From positions 31,219,310 to 31,283,309 of the forward strand of contig NC_068352.1 of NCBI RefSeq assembly GCF_014633365.1: a stretch of 64,000 nt of DNA, written 5' to 3'. This stretch comes from Diospyros lotus (taxonomy: Eukaryota; Streptophyta; Magnoliopsida; Ericales; Ebenaceae). Under the pieces are notes generated by a model, which saw nothing but the letters and a program-made list of their open reading frames with translations, was not told the origin of the DNA and ran no database searches. A program made the position numbers and the translations under genes. Shown here piece by piece: positions 11,161 to 22,062 of this stretch (position 1 is the first letter of the stretch; each line of letters opens with the position of its first letter).

Positions 11161-13455
11161 GCGCAATTCGCTTCCTTAACTGATTAAAAAAAGATTAAAA
11201 CTAATTATGACATATTGAATTGAAATTGCAAAAATAAAACTTAAAATGTAAAAGAAGAGAGCCTATAGATAAGCAAAGATAGCATGGTAAAACAAAGTTA
11301 TTGAAGATAACAAATTACCAAGGAGAGAATTGTTAATAAATCCAAGGGCAAATTAAAGGAATAGCATATATATTGAAGTTGTTGATGAGAAATGAATATA
11401 ATCTGATACTGTAATGACCTAAATTTAATTATTTAATTTTGTGTCATGCTTTGAGGATTGAGTTGGTTAGTCTTGATGTTTAATATGTGTGTTTTTTGTG
11501 ACTATTAATTAAGTGTTGGGTCTAAGTTTGGATTATCCAATGATATATAATGTCATATTCTAGTTTGGAGTCTTGTATTCGAATGGGGTGAGTCATATTC
11601 GAATGTGCCTTTGAAATTTTGAGTCTTGCATTCGAATAGATGGTATAGCATTCGGATATGCTAGATTGGGAAGGTTATCCAGATTACTAGAGGCTTATTT
11701 GGATGATCTCTTTGAGATTTTGTGAGTGTCATTCGGATGCTACAGTGATCCATCTAGATAAGGTGTGGTGCATTCGGATAGGAGCATAGTTATTCAGATG
11801 ACCCATGTTTCAACATTGTGGTTACTACATTGTAGTCCAATTTTGACCTCAATGTATTCCAAATCTCAAAAAACTTAAAACATTAAAGTTGTAGATCTTT
11901 TTCTTTTCGTTCCATAGCATCTTCAATCACCTCAATCAGAGCTCAGACAAGAGATTTATACCCAAAATACGAAGATGTGTCAAATCTGTCCAGAATGCCC
12001 ATTTTCATTTAATTTCTCTCATTCGAATTATCTATTGTAGCATCCAAATGGGTCTTTCTAAGACCAAATTTCCAGGCCATATTCTCGATTCAGAAGCTAC
12101 TTTTCAAGAGACAAATCAGGAATTAATTTATTCTCCTTTCTTGCCACGTATTTGCACCCATTACCATTTGTCTCTCACCTATATCTATATATTGAGTGTT
12201 TGTTAAGAGAAGAAATTATTTACAGAGAGGTGTTGGCCGAGTGTAGATCGAGAAGAAGAAGAAGAGGAAGGGGATTTAATTCTCGGTGCAGGCAAGTTTT
12301 TTCCTCTCTCTTGCAAGTTATTTATTTCCTCAAAATTTCCTTGCATTTTGTAAGCTTCAACACCTCCCTTCAATTGATTCAACTCTTCATTTTCGTTGTG
12401 AGATGTTGGCTTATTTAGTTATAAAAAAAAAAATCAGTTAATTCTCTTTCATACTCCTCGAAGTAAACTTCTTGAGTTTTTCCTTATTCTTGGCAAGCTC
12501 TCCTTCTTTCTTTCTCTTGCATGTGCAAGATCTTACTCTCCTCTTACTTCTATCATCTTCGTTGTTGGCATGTGAAACTCTACCACTCTTCAATAACAAT
12601 TTATTTTTCTTATTGTTGAATTGCATATGCTATGCCTTGAGGATTTTATGCTTATTTTTGTTAGTTTCCTTTAATTTTGGTTATATCCTTGCCAGATAAT
12701 GGGTCTCTTCTTGTAATCTTTGAAGGGCTCATTTCTCCCTTTTTTTTGTTTGATGGAATGAAGCTAAGATGATATATAGGTTAGTTCTAGTTGGGTAATA
12801 GAGGCATGTGATGTGGCCGAGAGTACACATGTGGTCTCTGTAATTTTATTTCCATATTTTATTATTCCAAATGCATGCAAGGGCTTGGGATTATGCATTT
12901 GGGGGTTTCCATGTAATTTGGTGCTTGGACATGGGCATGCTTGGTAGATTTAATACCTAGGGTGACACAAACATTTCATTCGGCATGTGATTTCCTATAT
13001 GGGCTAGGCTTGGCATGATGCATAGCTTATGGGGGCTTTGTATCACGTTATGGCCTATTACGCTGCCACCCTTATCTGTTATACATTTGCATGGCTCTTG
13101 ACGTTGATTCTAGTATTACAGTTGTACAGTGTCGGTTAAGCCAAACCAAGTTTATGTTCACAAACGCTTTTATGTGCCAAGCAAGCTTCAACTCAAGTAC
13201 GGGTATTGGTCACTTCCACCCGAGCGAGCTTCGGCTCGAGTTACAAGTACAGTTTGCCTTCAGGGCAGCAACAGGTTTGTAATATGGACTTCGGTGCTAG
13301 TACATTTTATTTGGGCCCCAAGATCCGGTATGTGCATATCTTTGTTATGCAGTTGGTACCTGTTATTTCATATATGATTGGTTGACATGCTCTGCATGAA
13401 TTTTGTGGCACTTGGGTGTGGGTATTCTTTAACTCTTTATTCTTGTCAGTCTTTC

Positions 13456-14094
13456 TGTAATACCCCGAGAGCCCAGAGAGGTTAGAATATATTGAGGATA
13501 GTGTAAGAAAGGAAACAACACCAGCTGGATACCTTTTGGGTTGAATGTTGGCAAAGAACTCCCAAGTTAAGCGTGCTTGACCTGGGGTAATCCAAGGATG
13601 GGTGACCCCCCTGGGAAGTTCGCGTAGGCCCATCAGGGTAAGTTGTTCCGGTTCTTCCTATCGCTCGAGCGGGATGTTACAGGTGGTATCAGAGCCGACC
13701 CTTGGCGAAAGCGGTCCGATGAGGGCGGGGAGTGGCGCCGGGGCTTAAGGGCCTGTACAAGGAGCGGCTTCTAGCAGGCTTCTAGGATGGCAGCCCCCAA
13801 GGGGAGAAGGTCTGGAACCAGTTGTAAGGTCGCATGACGAGGACGTCATGTGCTCAAGGGGGGGAGAATGTAATACCCCGAGAGCCCAGAGAAGTTAGAA
13901 TATATTGAGGATAGTGTAAGAAAGGAAACAACACCAGCTGGATACCTTTTGGGTTGAATGTTGGCAAAGAACTCCCAAGTTAAGCGTGCTTGACCTGGGG
14001 TAATCCAGGGATGGGTGACCCCCCTGGGAAGTTCGCGTAGGCCCATCAAGGTAAGTTGTTCCGGTTCTTCCTATCGCTCGAGCGGGATGTTACA
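13456..14094 (+). mobile_element. Cassandra TRIM retrotransposon, complete
   Basis: This is a complete 639-bp terminal-repeat retrotransposon in miniature. It has two 226-bp LTRs (13456-13681 and 13869-14094) that differ at three positions by eye, and a perfect 5-bp TSD, ctttc (13451-13455 and 14095-14099). A primer-binding site TGGTATCAGAGC lies at 13684-13695, complementary to initiator tRNA-Met. A polypurine tract aagggggggagaa lies at 13856-13868. The LTRs carry 5S-rRNA-derived sequence (see 13555-13620), which defines the Cassandra family. It encodes no protein and must borrow proteins to move. It sits inside the solo LTR 11410-14517, so it is younger than that LTR. Confidence 0.95.
13555..13620 (+). 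promoter_or_regulatory. 5S-rRNA-like pol III promoter inside the Cassandra LTR
   Basis: The LTR contains cccaagttaagcgtgcttg (A-box region of plant 5S rRNA) and ggatgggtgacccccctggg (C-box region) at the spacing of a 5S gene. The same block recurs in the 3' LTR at about 13968-14033. It is not a functional 5S gene, because the flanking 5S sequence is absent. It could recruit TFIIIA and RNA polymerase III. Confidence 0.9.
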
Positions 14095-14726
14095 CTTTCC
14101 TTCTTGTATACTTGCTAAATCTTGTGACTCACTCTTACTTCTCTTCATTCCAGGTAAGGGCAAGGCCAAAGTTGAGGGTGAGTCTAGTGGTGTCGAACTT
14201 ACACGAGTAAACGGTGTACAGGGTAGTCCATGTTGACCTTACCATAGGGCAATGTTGTATGACAGGGTCGTTGTTTCTTTTGAGTTGTTTGAGTTGGCTT
14301 GTATATATGTAAACCCTGTAGCCCTGTGGAGCAACTGTGTTTTGAAATGCATGCCGAAGATGTGGTGTTTGTTTCTATTGTCTGATTTATTATCAGGTAT
14401 AGGTGAATCCAACTGTGCATGCATGGCGGGTCTATCATTCCCTTGGCTTTCTCTTTCTTCTAGGCCACCTGCTAGGGTTCTTCAACTTGGCTAGAGGATC
14501 CAGGTGGGGGTCCCACAGATACAATTTAAAAATTTGCAAATAATATTAAGTTAATTTTGGCAATGAATAAAAATTTTACCAATTTGTATTTCATAATATA
14601 AATAACTGGTCAGTGTAACACAACTCGAACTACCCACCCTCAGCTTTCTAATGAGAAATCAATAATATGATTGAAATATGGGATTTTTCTGTCTTGTGCT
14701 CTTAAGATACAAGATAAGACGCAATA

Positions 14727-14900
14727 GCTTTCAAGACACATGTCAAGTGGTTGGGCCATGATAAATTGAGATTTGTACTAATAGGTCATGGGTTTAACTC
14801 CTTGCCATGCGCAGTGAGGCAAAGCTTTCACCTGCGATTTACTTCATCTACTGAAATTGAGAGCACGAGCGGCAGGGGACCTCGCAAGGGCAGTAATCCC
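14727..14900 (+). mobile_element. SINE, 174 bp, with 16-bp target-site duplication
   Basis: The insertion is bounded by near-identical 16-bp direct repeats, aagataaga(c/t)gcaata, at 14711-14726 and 14901-14916. The unit A site at about 4609-4625 (acaagttaagatgcatta) is uninterrupted. The insert carries a B-box-like ggtcatgggtttaactcc, as in tRNA-derived SINEs. Long variable TSDs fit LINE-driven retroposition. No A tail is evident and the family is not known to me. Confidence 0.75.
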
Positions 14901-15441
14901 AAGATAAGATGCAATAATTGTATGTCAATTAAGGCACCTCAACTAATTAGCAGATGACATACAATTAAGATATATGTATACATTTGTGCTAAATAAAACT
15001 CAATTATTTTTGTCGCCTAATTAATCAAGATGCGTTAATTAAGATATATTTGATACAAGAGAAAACCTTAAAGAAACAAGTATTTTAGCATTTCTTGAAA
15101 TAAAAAATGCTTATAATGTAGATTTGTTTTTATTCTTTTGCTTGGTAATGCAAATTTACTTTGAGAGGAACTAGTTTGAACTGCTATTTAGTATATATAT
15201 AACATTAATTTAGTATATTATTTTGAGGTATTATTTTAAAATTTTAAATTAAAAAAAAAAAGAAGAAGAAGATATTTTCAGGCCTTCTAGCATTGTGGAC
15301 ACCAATAAACAATACGATCCATATAACCTTGTGTGTCTCTGTCTTTGAGTCAAGCCTAACCGTTTTCTTAAAATTTGGGCACAACACAAGACATATATCT
15401 ACACCTAGTTTGGCACCTCTGATTTTCTTAAAACATATTAG

Positions 15442-16119
15442 ATTGCGTTTCATTTGTTGTTTTCAAGCCAGTTTTAGTTTTTAGTTTTCTAAAATAATAA
15501 AAATGCTTTTATTTTGTCATTTTCAAAAACAAGAAAAAAATTTGTAAAGAAAACCCGAAACAACAAAATGTTGTTTTGGTTGTTTTCAACCAAAATAATC
15601 TCTAAATTCAAAACATGAAAAACACAATCCATTTTCTATGTTTTGACTCTAAAAAAGAAAAGTAAAAAAAAAGAAAAATTTATTCTTAAATTTTAAAAAT
15701 AAAATTATATATTTATTTAAAATTTAAAAATATATAGTATATATATTATAATCAAAAATATAAAGATAACATATAGTATATTATTAAGTATATTACACAT
15801 ATTATGTATAATAATATTTAATATAAATTATCACTAGATGTCAACAATTTATTAATCAAATTTATTATTTTATTTTAATAATAAAATTTTATTAAAAAGA
15901 GTAAATTTTATCATTTAATAATAAAATTCATTAAATAAAATATTTTTTCTCAAAATTCTAAAATAAACGCGTTTTCTAATTTTCTGTTTTAAGAAACAGT
16001 TTTTTAAAATGACAAAAAGAATACATTTTCAATTTTTTGAAAATAGACTATCAAATCAGAAAATTAAAAATAAATTTAAAACTTAAAACTAAAAATTAAA
16101 ATACAAAGAGAACGCAACC
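15442..16119. mobile_element. MITE-like element, copy 1
   Basis: This AT-rich, non-coding element of about 678 bp has one end attgcgtttcatttgttg. Its other end, read in reverse complement, is ggttgcgttctctttgta. The two ends form imperfect terminal inverted repeats. It is bordered by ttag on both sides. A related element sits at 18791-19265. The ends resemble hAT-type MITEs, but the superfamily is uncertain. Confidence 0.55.
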
Positions 16120-17471
16120 TTAGTTATTTATTAATATCATTTATTGCAAAATTCAATGATGACTAGTGCTAACTTCAACAAGTCCAATAGTTAAAAATAA
16201 GAATCTTTAATAATACTAAACAGAAAACTTATGTAAAATTGTTATATTGAATAGCAATATCGATTCTTTTAATCTCTTTGTATTCAAATATGAAAATATA
16301 CTCTTCTCCTAGTTTTTCCGTTTTGCTAAGTAATCTAAATATGCTTTTCATTATCTCATATGTTCACATAGTTTTAGAACGAGAGTACCGACTCAAACAC
16401 CAACTATACCTAAATTTTTCAAATTATATATAAGATATAATGGCATCAAAGAAAATATGATCATAAGTCGAAATAATTGAAAGTTTACAAATTATGTAAT
16501 CAACGTCTGCAAACTTATCTACAAATCTACTAAATCTTTCTTGCTTCTAATTCTCGTCCTCCTTTTCAGTTCTTGAACGAATTAGTGGCGAATATAGAAT
16601 TTGTTTTCTCCTTTTTTTTCTTTAACTATTTATCTTATAGTTCCCCTTAACGCACTTCCAATAAACCAAGGAAGACTAGTTTGGGCCCTTATAATGATCG
16701 CAAGGTTCAGTTCTCCTTTTCTCTATACCTTGATTGATGGATGGAAGTATCATCAAGTCTGGTAAGCAGTGTTGAAAATCTCATAAATAGAAAATCAATA
16801 CTCAAAGACTCACATACCTTTCTTGGTTGGACTAACCTAAATGGCGATTCTCTAGAGGATCCACCAAAAGCGTCGTATTTGGGTCTCTTTTTTCACTAGT
16901 CTAGGTGAAACTCTGTTGAAAGGCTTATGATTATTGTTATGTCTTAAATTGAGTCGTGTTTAACCAATTTATTAAAAGTTGGGCATGCCACAAAACCCAC
17001 ATCTAGTTTGACACCTCTAATTTTTCTAAAATTAGAAAAAAATTATATTCTTCTTTTAGTTTTTTTGTTTTGCTATATAATCTAAATATACTCTTAATCA
17101 TCTCATATGTGCAAATAGTTTTAAAAGGAGAGTGTGACTCAAACACCAACTATACCTAAATTTTTGAAATTATTTATAGAATATAATGGTATCATAGAAA
17201 ATATGATCATAGCTAAAAATAATTGGAAGTTCAGAAATTCCATAGCCAACGAGAGATTCAAACTTATGATTATTGTTATTGGTTATATATTGTAAATTAT
17301 AACCCTTTATTTGTCAACACTTTAGAGGAAATAAAAATATTTTGAAGTATTATTTAGAACATACCATTTTGGGGTATTATTTTAAAATTTAAAATTTAAA
17401 AAGAAAAATTAATTCTTAGGCCTTCCAGCCCAAGTGGGTCAGCCCACCAACACCAAGACACAAGAAGACCC

Positions 17472-18597
17472 CACTACAGACAAATTATTGTTTTTGGCGA
17501 TTCAAAAAACTACACTAGACACTACAACGAAAGTATTAATATTTGCTGGCAATTGGTAGTGGCATTTGTACAATTGCCACTAAAAATACAAATATAACGG
17601 CTTAATATATAGGACGGCCCCTCATCAGTTAAAAAATCTAGCGTTGATCCCTAAAGTGCAAAACATTAAAATTTGATATTTCAACTATTAAAAATTGTTA
17701 CTTTAAGTTTTTACTGTGACTAAGAATAAATGAAGTCGTTGTCTACACCATGTAAGATGCCACACACATGTAAGATACCACGTTACATAAAAAAAAAATC
17801 ATATTAGCAAGACACATCAAATTAGACTTAATACATAAATATGACATTTGATCCCTCCACAATTAAAAAAATTGACATGTGGTCCCTGATATGAGAAAAA
17901 AGACCTAGTTTGATTTAAAAAACCTGAATTTCATAAAAAAAAAGACCTAAAAATTTCATAAGACAAGATCTAAAAATATTCAAAAAAAGACCTAAAAATT
18001 TCATAAAAAATACCTAAAATATTTAATGGATTTATAAATATAGTTTCTATGCTATATATAAATTATCTTTTAATTATAGTTATCAAATTTACAGATAGAA
18101 ATTAAATTGTTCTTTTTTCTGTTTGCAAAAGGCTCCCACTGTTCATAGTGTTCATCAAGCAAACTCATAAGACATAGATGCTTTAGCCATTCAGGTAAAA
18201 AAGTTTATTACTGTTCTTTTTGTTCTCATCTTTTAGCTATGAACTGTCTTTTAGGAATATTTGCAAGATAAGGATTAGTTTTGGTGGATATTGTAAGAGA
18301 AGTGACAATGTAAGTCCTCATCTTGATGTTAACTATGCATGTCATTTGCTTGATCTTATCTCCAAGGTGTTGTGTAACAAGTTTGTCTTTAAGATCAACA
18401 TGTCATCAGATGTTAGTGTTTAGCTAATCAATGATGTGGCTAATATTGAGTATGTATCCATATTTTTCTCTATTTTTCTACATCATGTGTATTGTTTGAG
18501 AGAGTGTGCTATTAGAGTGTTTAGCTAATCAGTGTCATTTTCATTTATAGTTTTGATTCTATAAAAGGTGCATAGTTAAGTTAGGATGTAAGATAAT
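17472..18597 (+). mobile_element. Truncated copy of the CACTA-like element
   Basis: The copy starts CACTACAGACAAATT at the same left flank (caagaagacc) as the element at 6908. It follows that element to about the stretch corresponding to 8650, lacks the SINE-like array, and then breaks off. The 3' terminus is missing. A 67-codon frame at 18220-18423 matches the 8325-8510 stretch of unit A and may be a relic of the element's gene. I do not recognise its product. Confidence 0.6.
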
Positions 18598-18790
18598 TTA
18601 ACACCAACTATACCTAAATTTTTCAAATTATATATAAGATATAATGGCATCAAAGAGAATATGATCATAAGTTGAAATAATTGAAAGTTTACAAATTATG
18701 TAACCAACGTCTTCAAACTCTATCTGCAAATCTACTAAATCTTCCTTGCTTCTAATTCTCGTCCTCCTTTTCAGTTCTTGAATGACTTAG

Positions 18791-19265
18791 GCGTTTTCTT
18801 TACTTTTTAATTTTGGTAGTCTATTTTTAGAAAATTGAAAGTGCATTCTTTTTGTCATTTTGAAAAATTATTTCTCAAAACAGAAAATTAGAAAACGCGT
18901 TCTCTTTAAAATTTTGAAAATAATTTTTTAATAATATTTTATTCAATAAATTCGATTATTCAGTAAATTAGAAATATTTAATGTTAATATATTATTAAAA
19001 AAATATATACATTTTAAAGTTAATGAATTTAGTAATATTTTTTTCCATTATAATAATAAAATAAGAATAAATAAATAAATATATTTTGAGTTTAGAGTTT
19101 GTTTTGGATGAAAATACTCAAAATAACTTTTTGTTATTTTGAGTTTTCTTTATAATTTTTTTTATTTTTAAAAATACATTTTTAAAAACAGCAAAGAGAA
19201 AATGTTTTATTATTTTAGAAAATTAAAAACTAAAAATGACTTGAAAACAACAAAGAGAACATAGT
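18791..19265. mobile_element. MITE-like element, copy 2, with empty site
   Basis: The 475-bp AT-rich insertion is flanked by cttag on both sides (18786-18790, 19266-19270). The duplicated sequence near 16575 reads through without it (gaattagtggcgaatatag). The right end, read in reverse (actatgttctctttgttg), resembles the ends of copy 1. Confidence 0.65.
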
Positions 19266-20345
19266 CTTAGTTGTGAATATAGAATTTTTTTTCTTTTTTT
19301 TCTTTAACTCTTTATCTTAATTATATTTCACCGTAACGCACATCCAGTAAACTAAGGAAGACTCGCTTGGGCCCTTATAATCATCGCAAGGTTCAGTTCC
19401 CCTTTTCTCTACACCTTGATTGACGGATGGAAGTATCAAGTCTGATAAGCAAAATTGAAAATCTCATACATAATCAACAGCCAAAGACTCCCATTCCTTT
19501 CTTCGTTGGACAAACCCAAATGGCAATTCTCTAGGAAGATCCATCAAAGAGCGTCATATTTGGGTCTCTTTTTTCACAAGTCTAGGTGAAACTCTGTTGA
19601 AAGGCTTATAATTGTTGTTGTTGGTTATATATTATAAATTGTAAACTTTCATTTGTCAACACTTTCAAATAAATAAAAAAAATTTGAAGTATGATTTGAT
19701 ATATTGTTTTTGGGTATTATTTTGAAATTTTAAATTTAAAAACAAAAATTAATTTGTAGGCCTTCCACCCCAAGTGGGCCAACCCACCAACACCAGGGCA
19801 CAAGAAGACCCACTGCCACAATAGATATGGCCGTCGTAAGTTATTTTGTGATGGTTTTGAGAGTAACCATTAGAGTAACTGCGAAATTGCTCATTTTACA
19901 ACGGTTTAAAAGATTTAGCGGCGGGTCACATCCCAATAAAATTTAAAATGGTACTTCAGACATTATTTTCTTTTATTTTTAACGGTGGTTTGCAAATTGC
20001 CGCTAATTTAAAATATTATTTTTTATTTCTTTTGGTGGTGGCAAAAGTAACTTTTAGCAGTGACTTCCTAGCTATATTAAAAATTAATTAATTAATTTCA
20101 TAATTTTTTTTTAATTTTAGCAGCAATTTCTAATCATCACTATATTAGAAATTAATTATTTTTTAAATTTTTATCTATTTTCAGTGGTGGTTTATAACTG
20201 CCTTTATATTTTATCTTAATTAGCTTTTAAAATTTGTACTGATTTTTAGAGCCAATTATAAATTAAAAGTAAAATCAATTGACTTATTATTTAGCGATGG
20301 TTCAAAATCCTCACTAAATTTTGAGAATCTTTCATGTTCCAACTT

Positions 20346-22057
20346 GTTTATTTGGGTCCCCAAAACAAATAAAATAAGGTCATATCACTCTTAGTAACCT
20401 ATACACCCAACTCACAACACAATACCTCGACTTGTTTAACTATCAAACGACAAATATAAGGATATAAGTTAAATAGTAATTTGTTTGTCTAAAATCTTAA
20501 CATTAAAGTATAATCAAACATACATTAAATATCCAATTAAGTTAAACATACACTATGCTACAATCAAAGGAGGTCTTGTCATATCCAAATATATTCATAT
20601 CCAACCATTTCAAATGACAAATTAAGTACCTATTGGTTTGGAGATTGTTGTGACTCATGAAGGTGACTAGCACCAAAAGAGCATCTCGTACTTCCTGAGA
20701 ATTTTCTATTATGCATGTTTGATGGTTGAAATTAAAAATATTAAAATGTATTAAATGTGCACCAAATCTAAGAGATATATCTAAAGACTATTTCTGAAGA
20801 AAAACATGAATAATTACTTAAAATCAAGTATCAAAATTCATACATTAAAAACTAACTATTAATTAACATACCACTAGATTTACTATAACAACAAATTCTA
20901 GTGGCATATTTCCCATAAAATTTCTATAAAGGAAAGTGATTGCCCCTTCTTAAATTTGCACCTTTTGATTACTTGTGCCTAATTTAAACATGGGTTTATC
21001 AAGGACCACACCACCCATGAATCATATGTTCCCTCTTTACATCAAATCAAATCCCAACTACATAGTAACAAAAGAAAAAGAAAAAAGAAAACAAATCACA
21101 ATCTTCAAATCCCTTTTAGTTCATTATTATCATCACTACACCATCACCATCTTAATTAATTATTTCCAAGCTCTTTTTCTTTTCCTACTTCAAATCCCTC
21201 ATAGCTCATTTGGTTGGGGATGATAAGAATATGGGTCTTCACTTCATATGCAAAGCATCCAGACACTTGGTGCTCTCCAAAAACATTTCGACTTTTAATT
21301 TTCAAAAAAGGTAATTCAAGAAGAGAGCAAAAATGTAACGCTTAAAATTTTGGAAAGAGGCAAATAAGAGGGGAAAAAAGCTTGAAGAGAAAATAGAATT
21401 TCTAAAATTATTGTGGATTATAATAATTTAAAGTTTCAAAAAAAAAATAGAATTGAGTTCAGATTTTTAATGGAAATTGAGATGATTCTAGAAGGATTTA
21501 ATTGAGTTAGAAGTTTGAATTGTGGATAAACTTGATTTTATAAATTAAGTATCTTACAAATTAGGACAAATCAGAATGATGCATGTGTGTGTACGTACGT
21601 ACGTATGTATGTATGTATGCATTATTAGAAGAGAAATTGAGAAGGATTGGGATTTATTAAAGAATTGGAAAGAAACCAATTCCTTGTTGTTAAAGAGGGA
21701 TTAAGATCAAAGATATAGATTTTGAGGGTAAATGAAAAGAAAGACCTATGTTATTATCTTATTAGGGTTTAATAAGAAATATCATTAATTGTTGAATTAG
21801 AAGTTACAAAAGAGTAAATTAAATCCAAAATTAAAAAAAGAAACTACAGATTGTTACTCTGCTCCACCTCTAGTATTGAGACTGCCTTGATCGTTAGAGA
21901 TTATTCTGGGAGATCAAGCCCTACCCTTGCAGGTTGGGTAGATCTTAGACAAGCTCAAGATTGAGAAAAGCTACTAAATGTACTCAGTTTTAGACATACT
22001 TGATGGTGACTGACCCCAACTATCATCAATTAATGCTATTTCAACAACTGTTATACC
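20346..22057. other. Non-genic AT-rich stretch
   Basis: No gene or recognisable element is seen. A (GT)/(ACGT)/(ATGT) microsatellite occupies about 21583-21620. The end of the stretch is the left flank of the next solo LTR. Confidence 0.6.
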
Positions 22058-22062
22058 TAGTA

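Larger units (their letters stand above)
11410..14517 (+). mobile_element. Solo LTR of a Ty3/gypsy-type element (contains a TRIM)
   Basis: The LTR starts TGTAATGACC and ends GGTCCCACA, flanked by a perfect 5-bp TSD, gatac (11405-11409 and 14518-14522). The paralogous unit A position near 4483 has the uninterrupted site. Without the nested TRIM the LTR is about 2.46 kb. It holds the block 'cttgctaaatcttgtgactcac' followed by ttccaggtaagggcaagg, which also occurs in the other long LTRs here and is typical of Tekay/Del-type chromovirus LTRs. No PBS, gag or pol is present, so it is a solo LTR left by recombination. The small frames at 12152-12699 have no recognisable product. Confidence 0.9.
10279..20345. 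repeat. Unit B of the ~7-kb tandem duplication, enlarged by later insertions
   Basis: The same block order as unit A recurs here: GARP fragment, AT-rich block, caagaagacccc block, 'tagcggtgg' block. It is interrupted by a solo LTR at 11410-14517, a SINE at 14727-14900 and MITEs at 15442-16119 and 18791-19265. Within unit B the stretch 16300-17471 is repeated again at 18598-19810, either side of a truncated CACTA-like copy. Parts without their own entry are AT-rich and hold no recognisable gene. Confidence 0.65.

Noticed and set aside
12152..12699. Small ORFs in the solo LTR
   Set aside because: They lie in LTR sequence, are low-complexity (Arg- or Leu/Ser-rich), and have no recognisable domain.
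13555..13620. 5S rRNA gene
   Set aside because: Only the A/C-box core is present, and it sits within both LTRs of a complete TRIM with TSD, so it is part of Cassandra.
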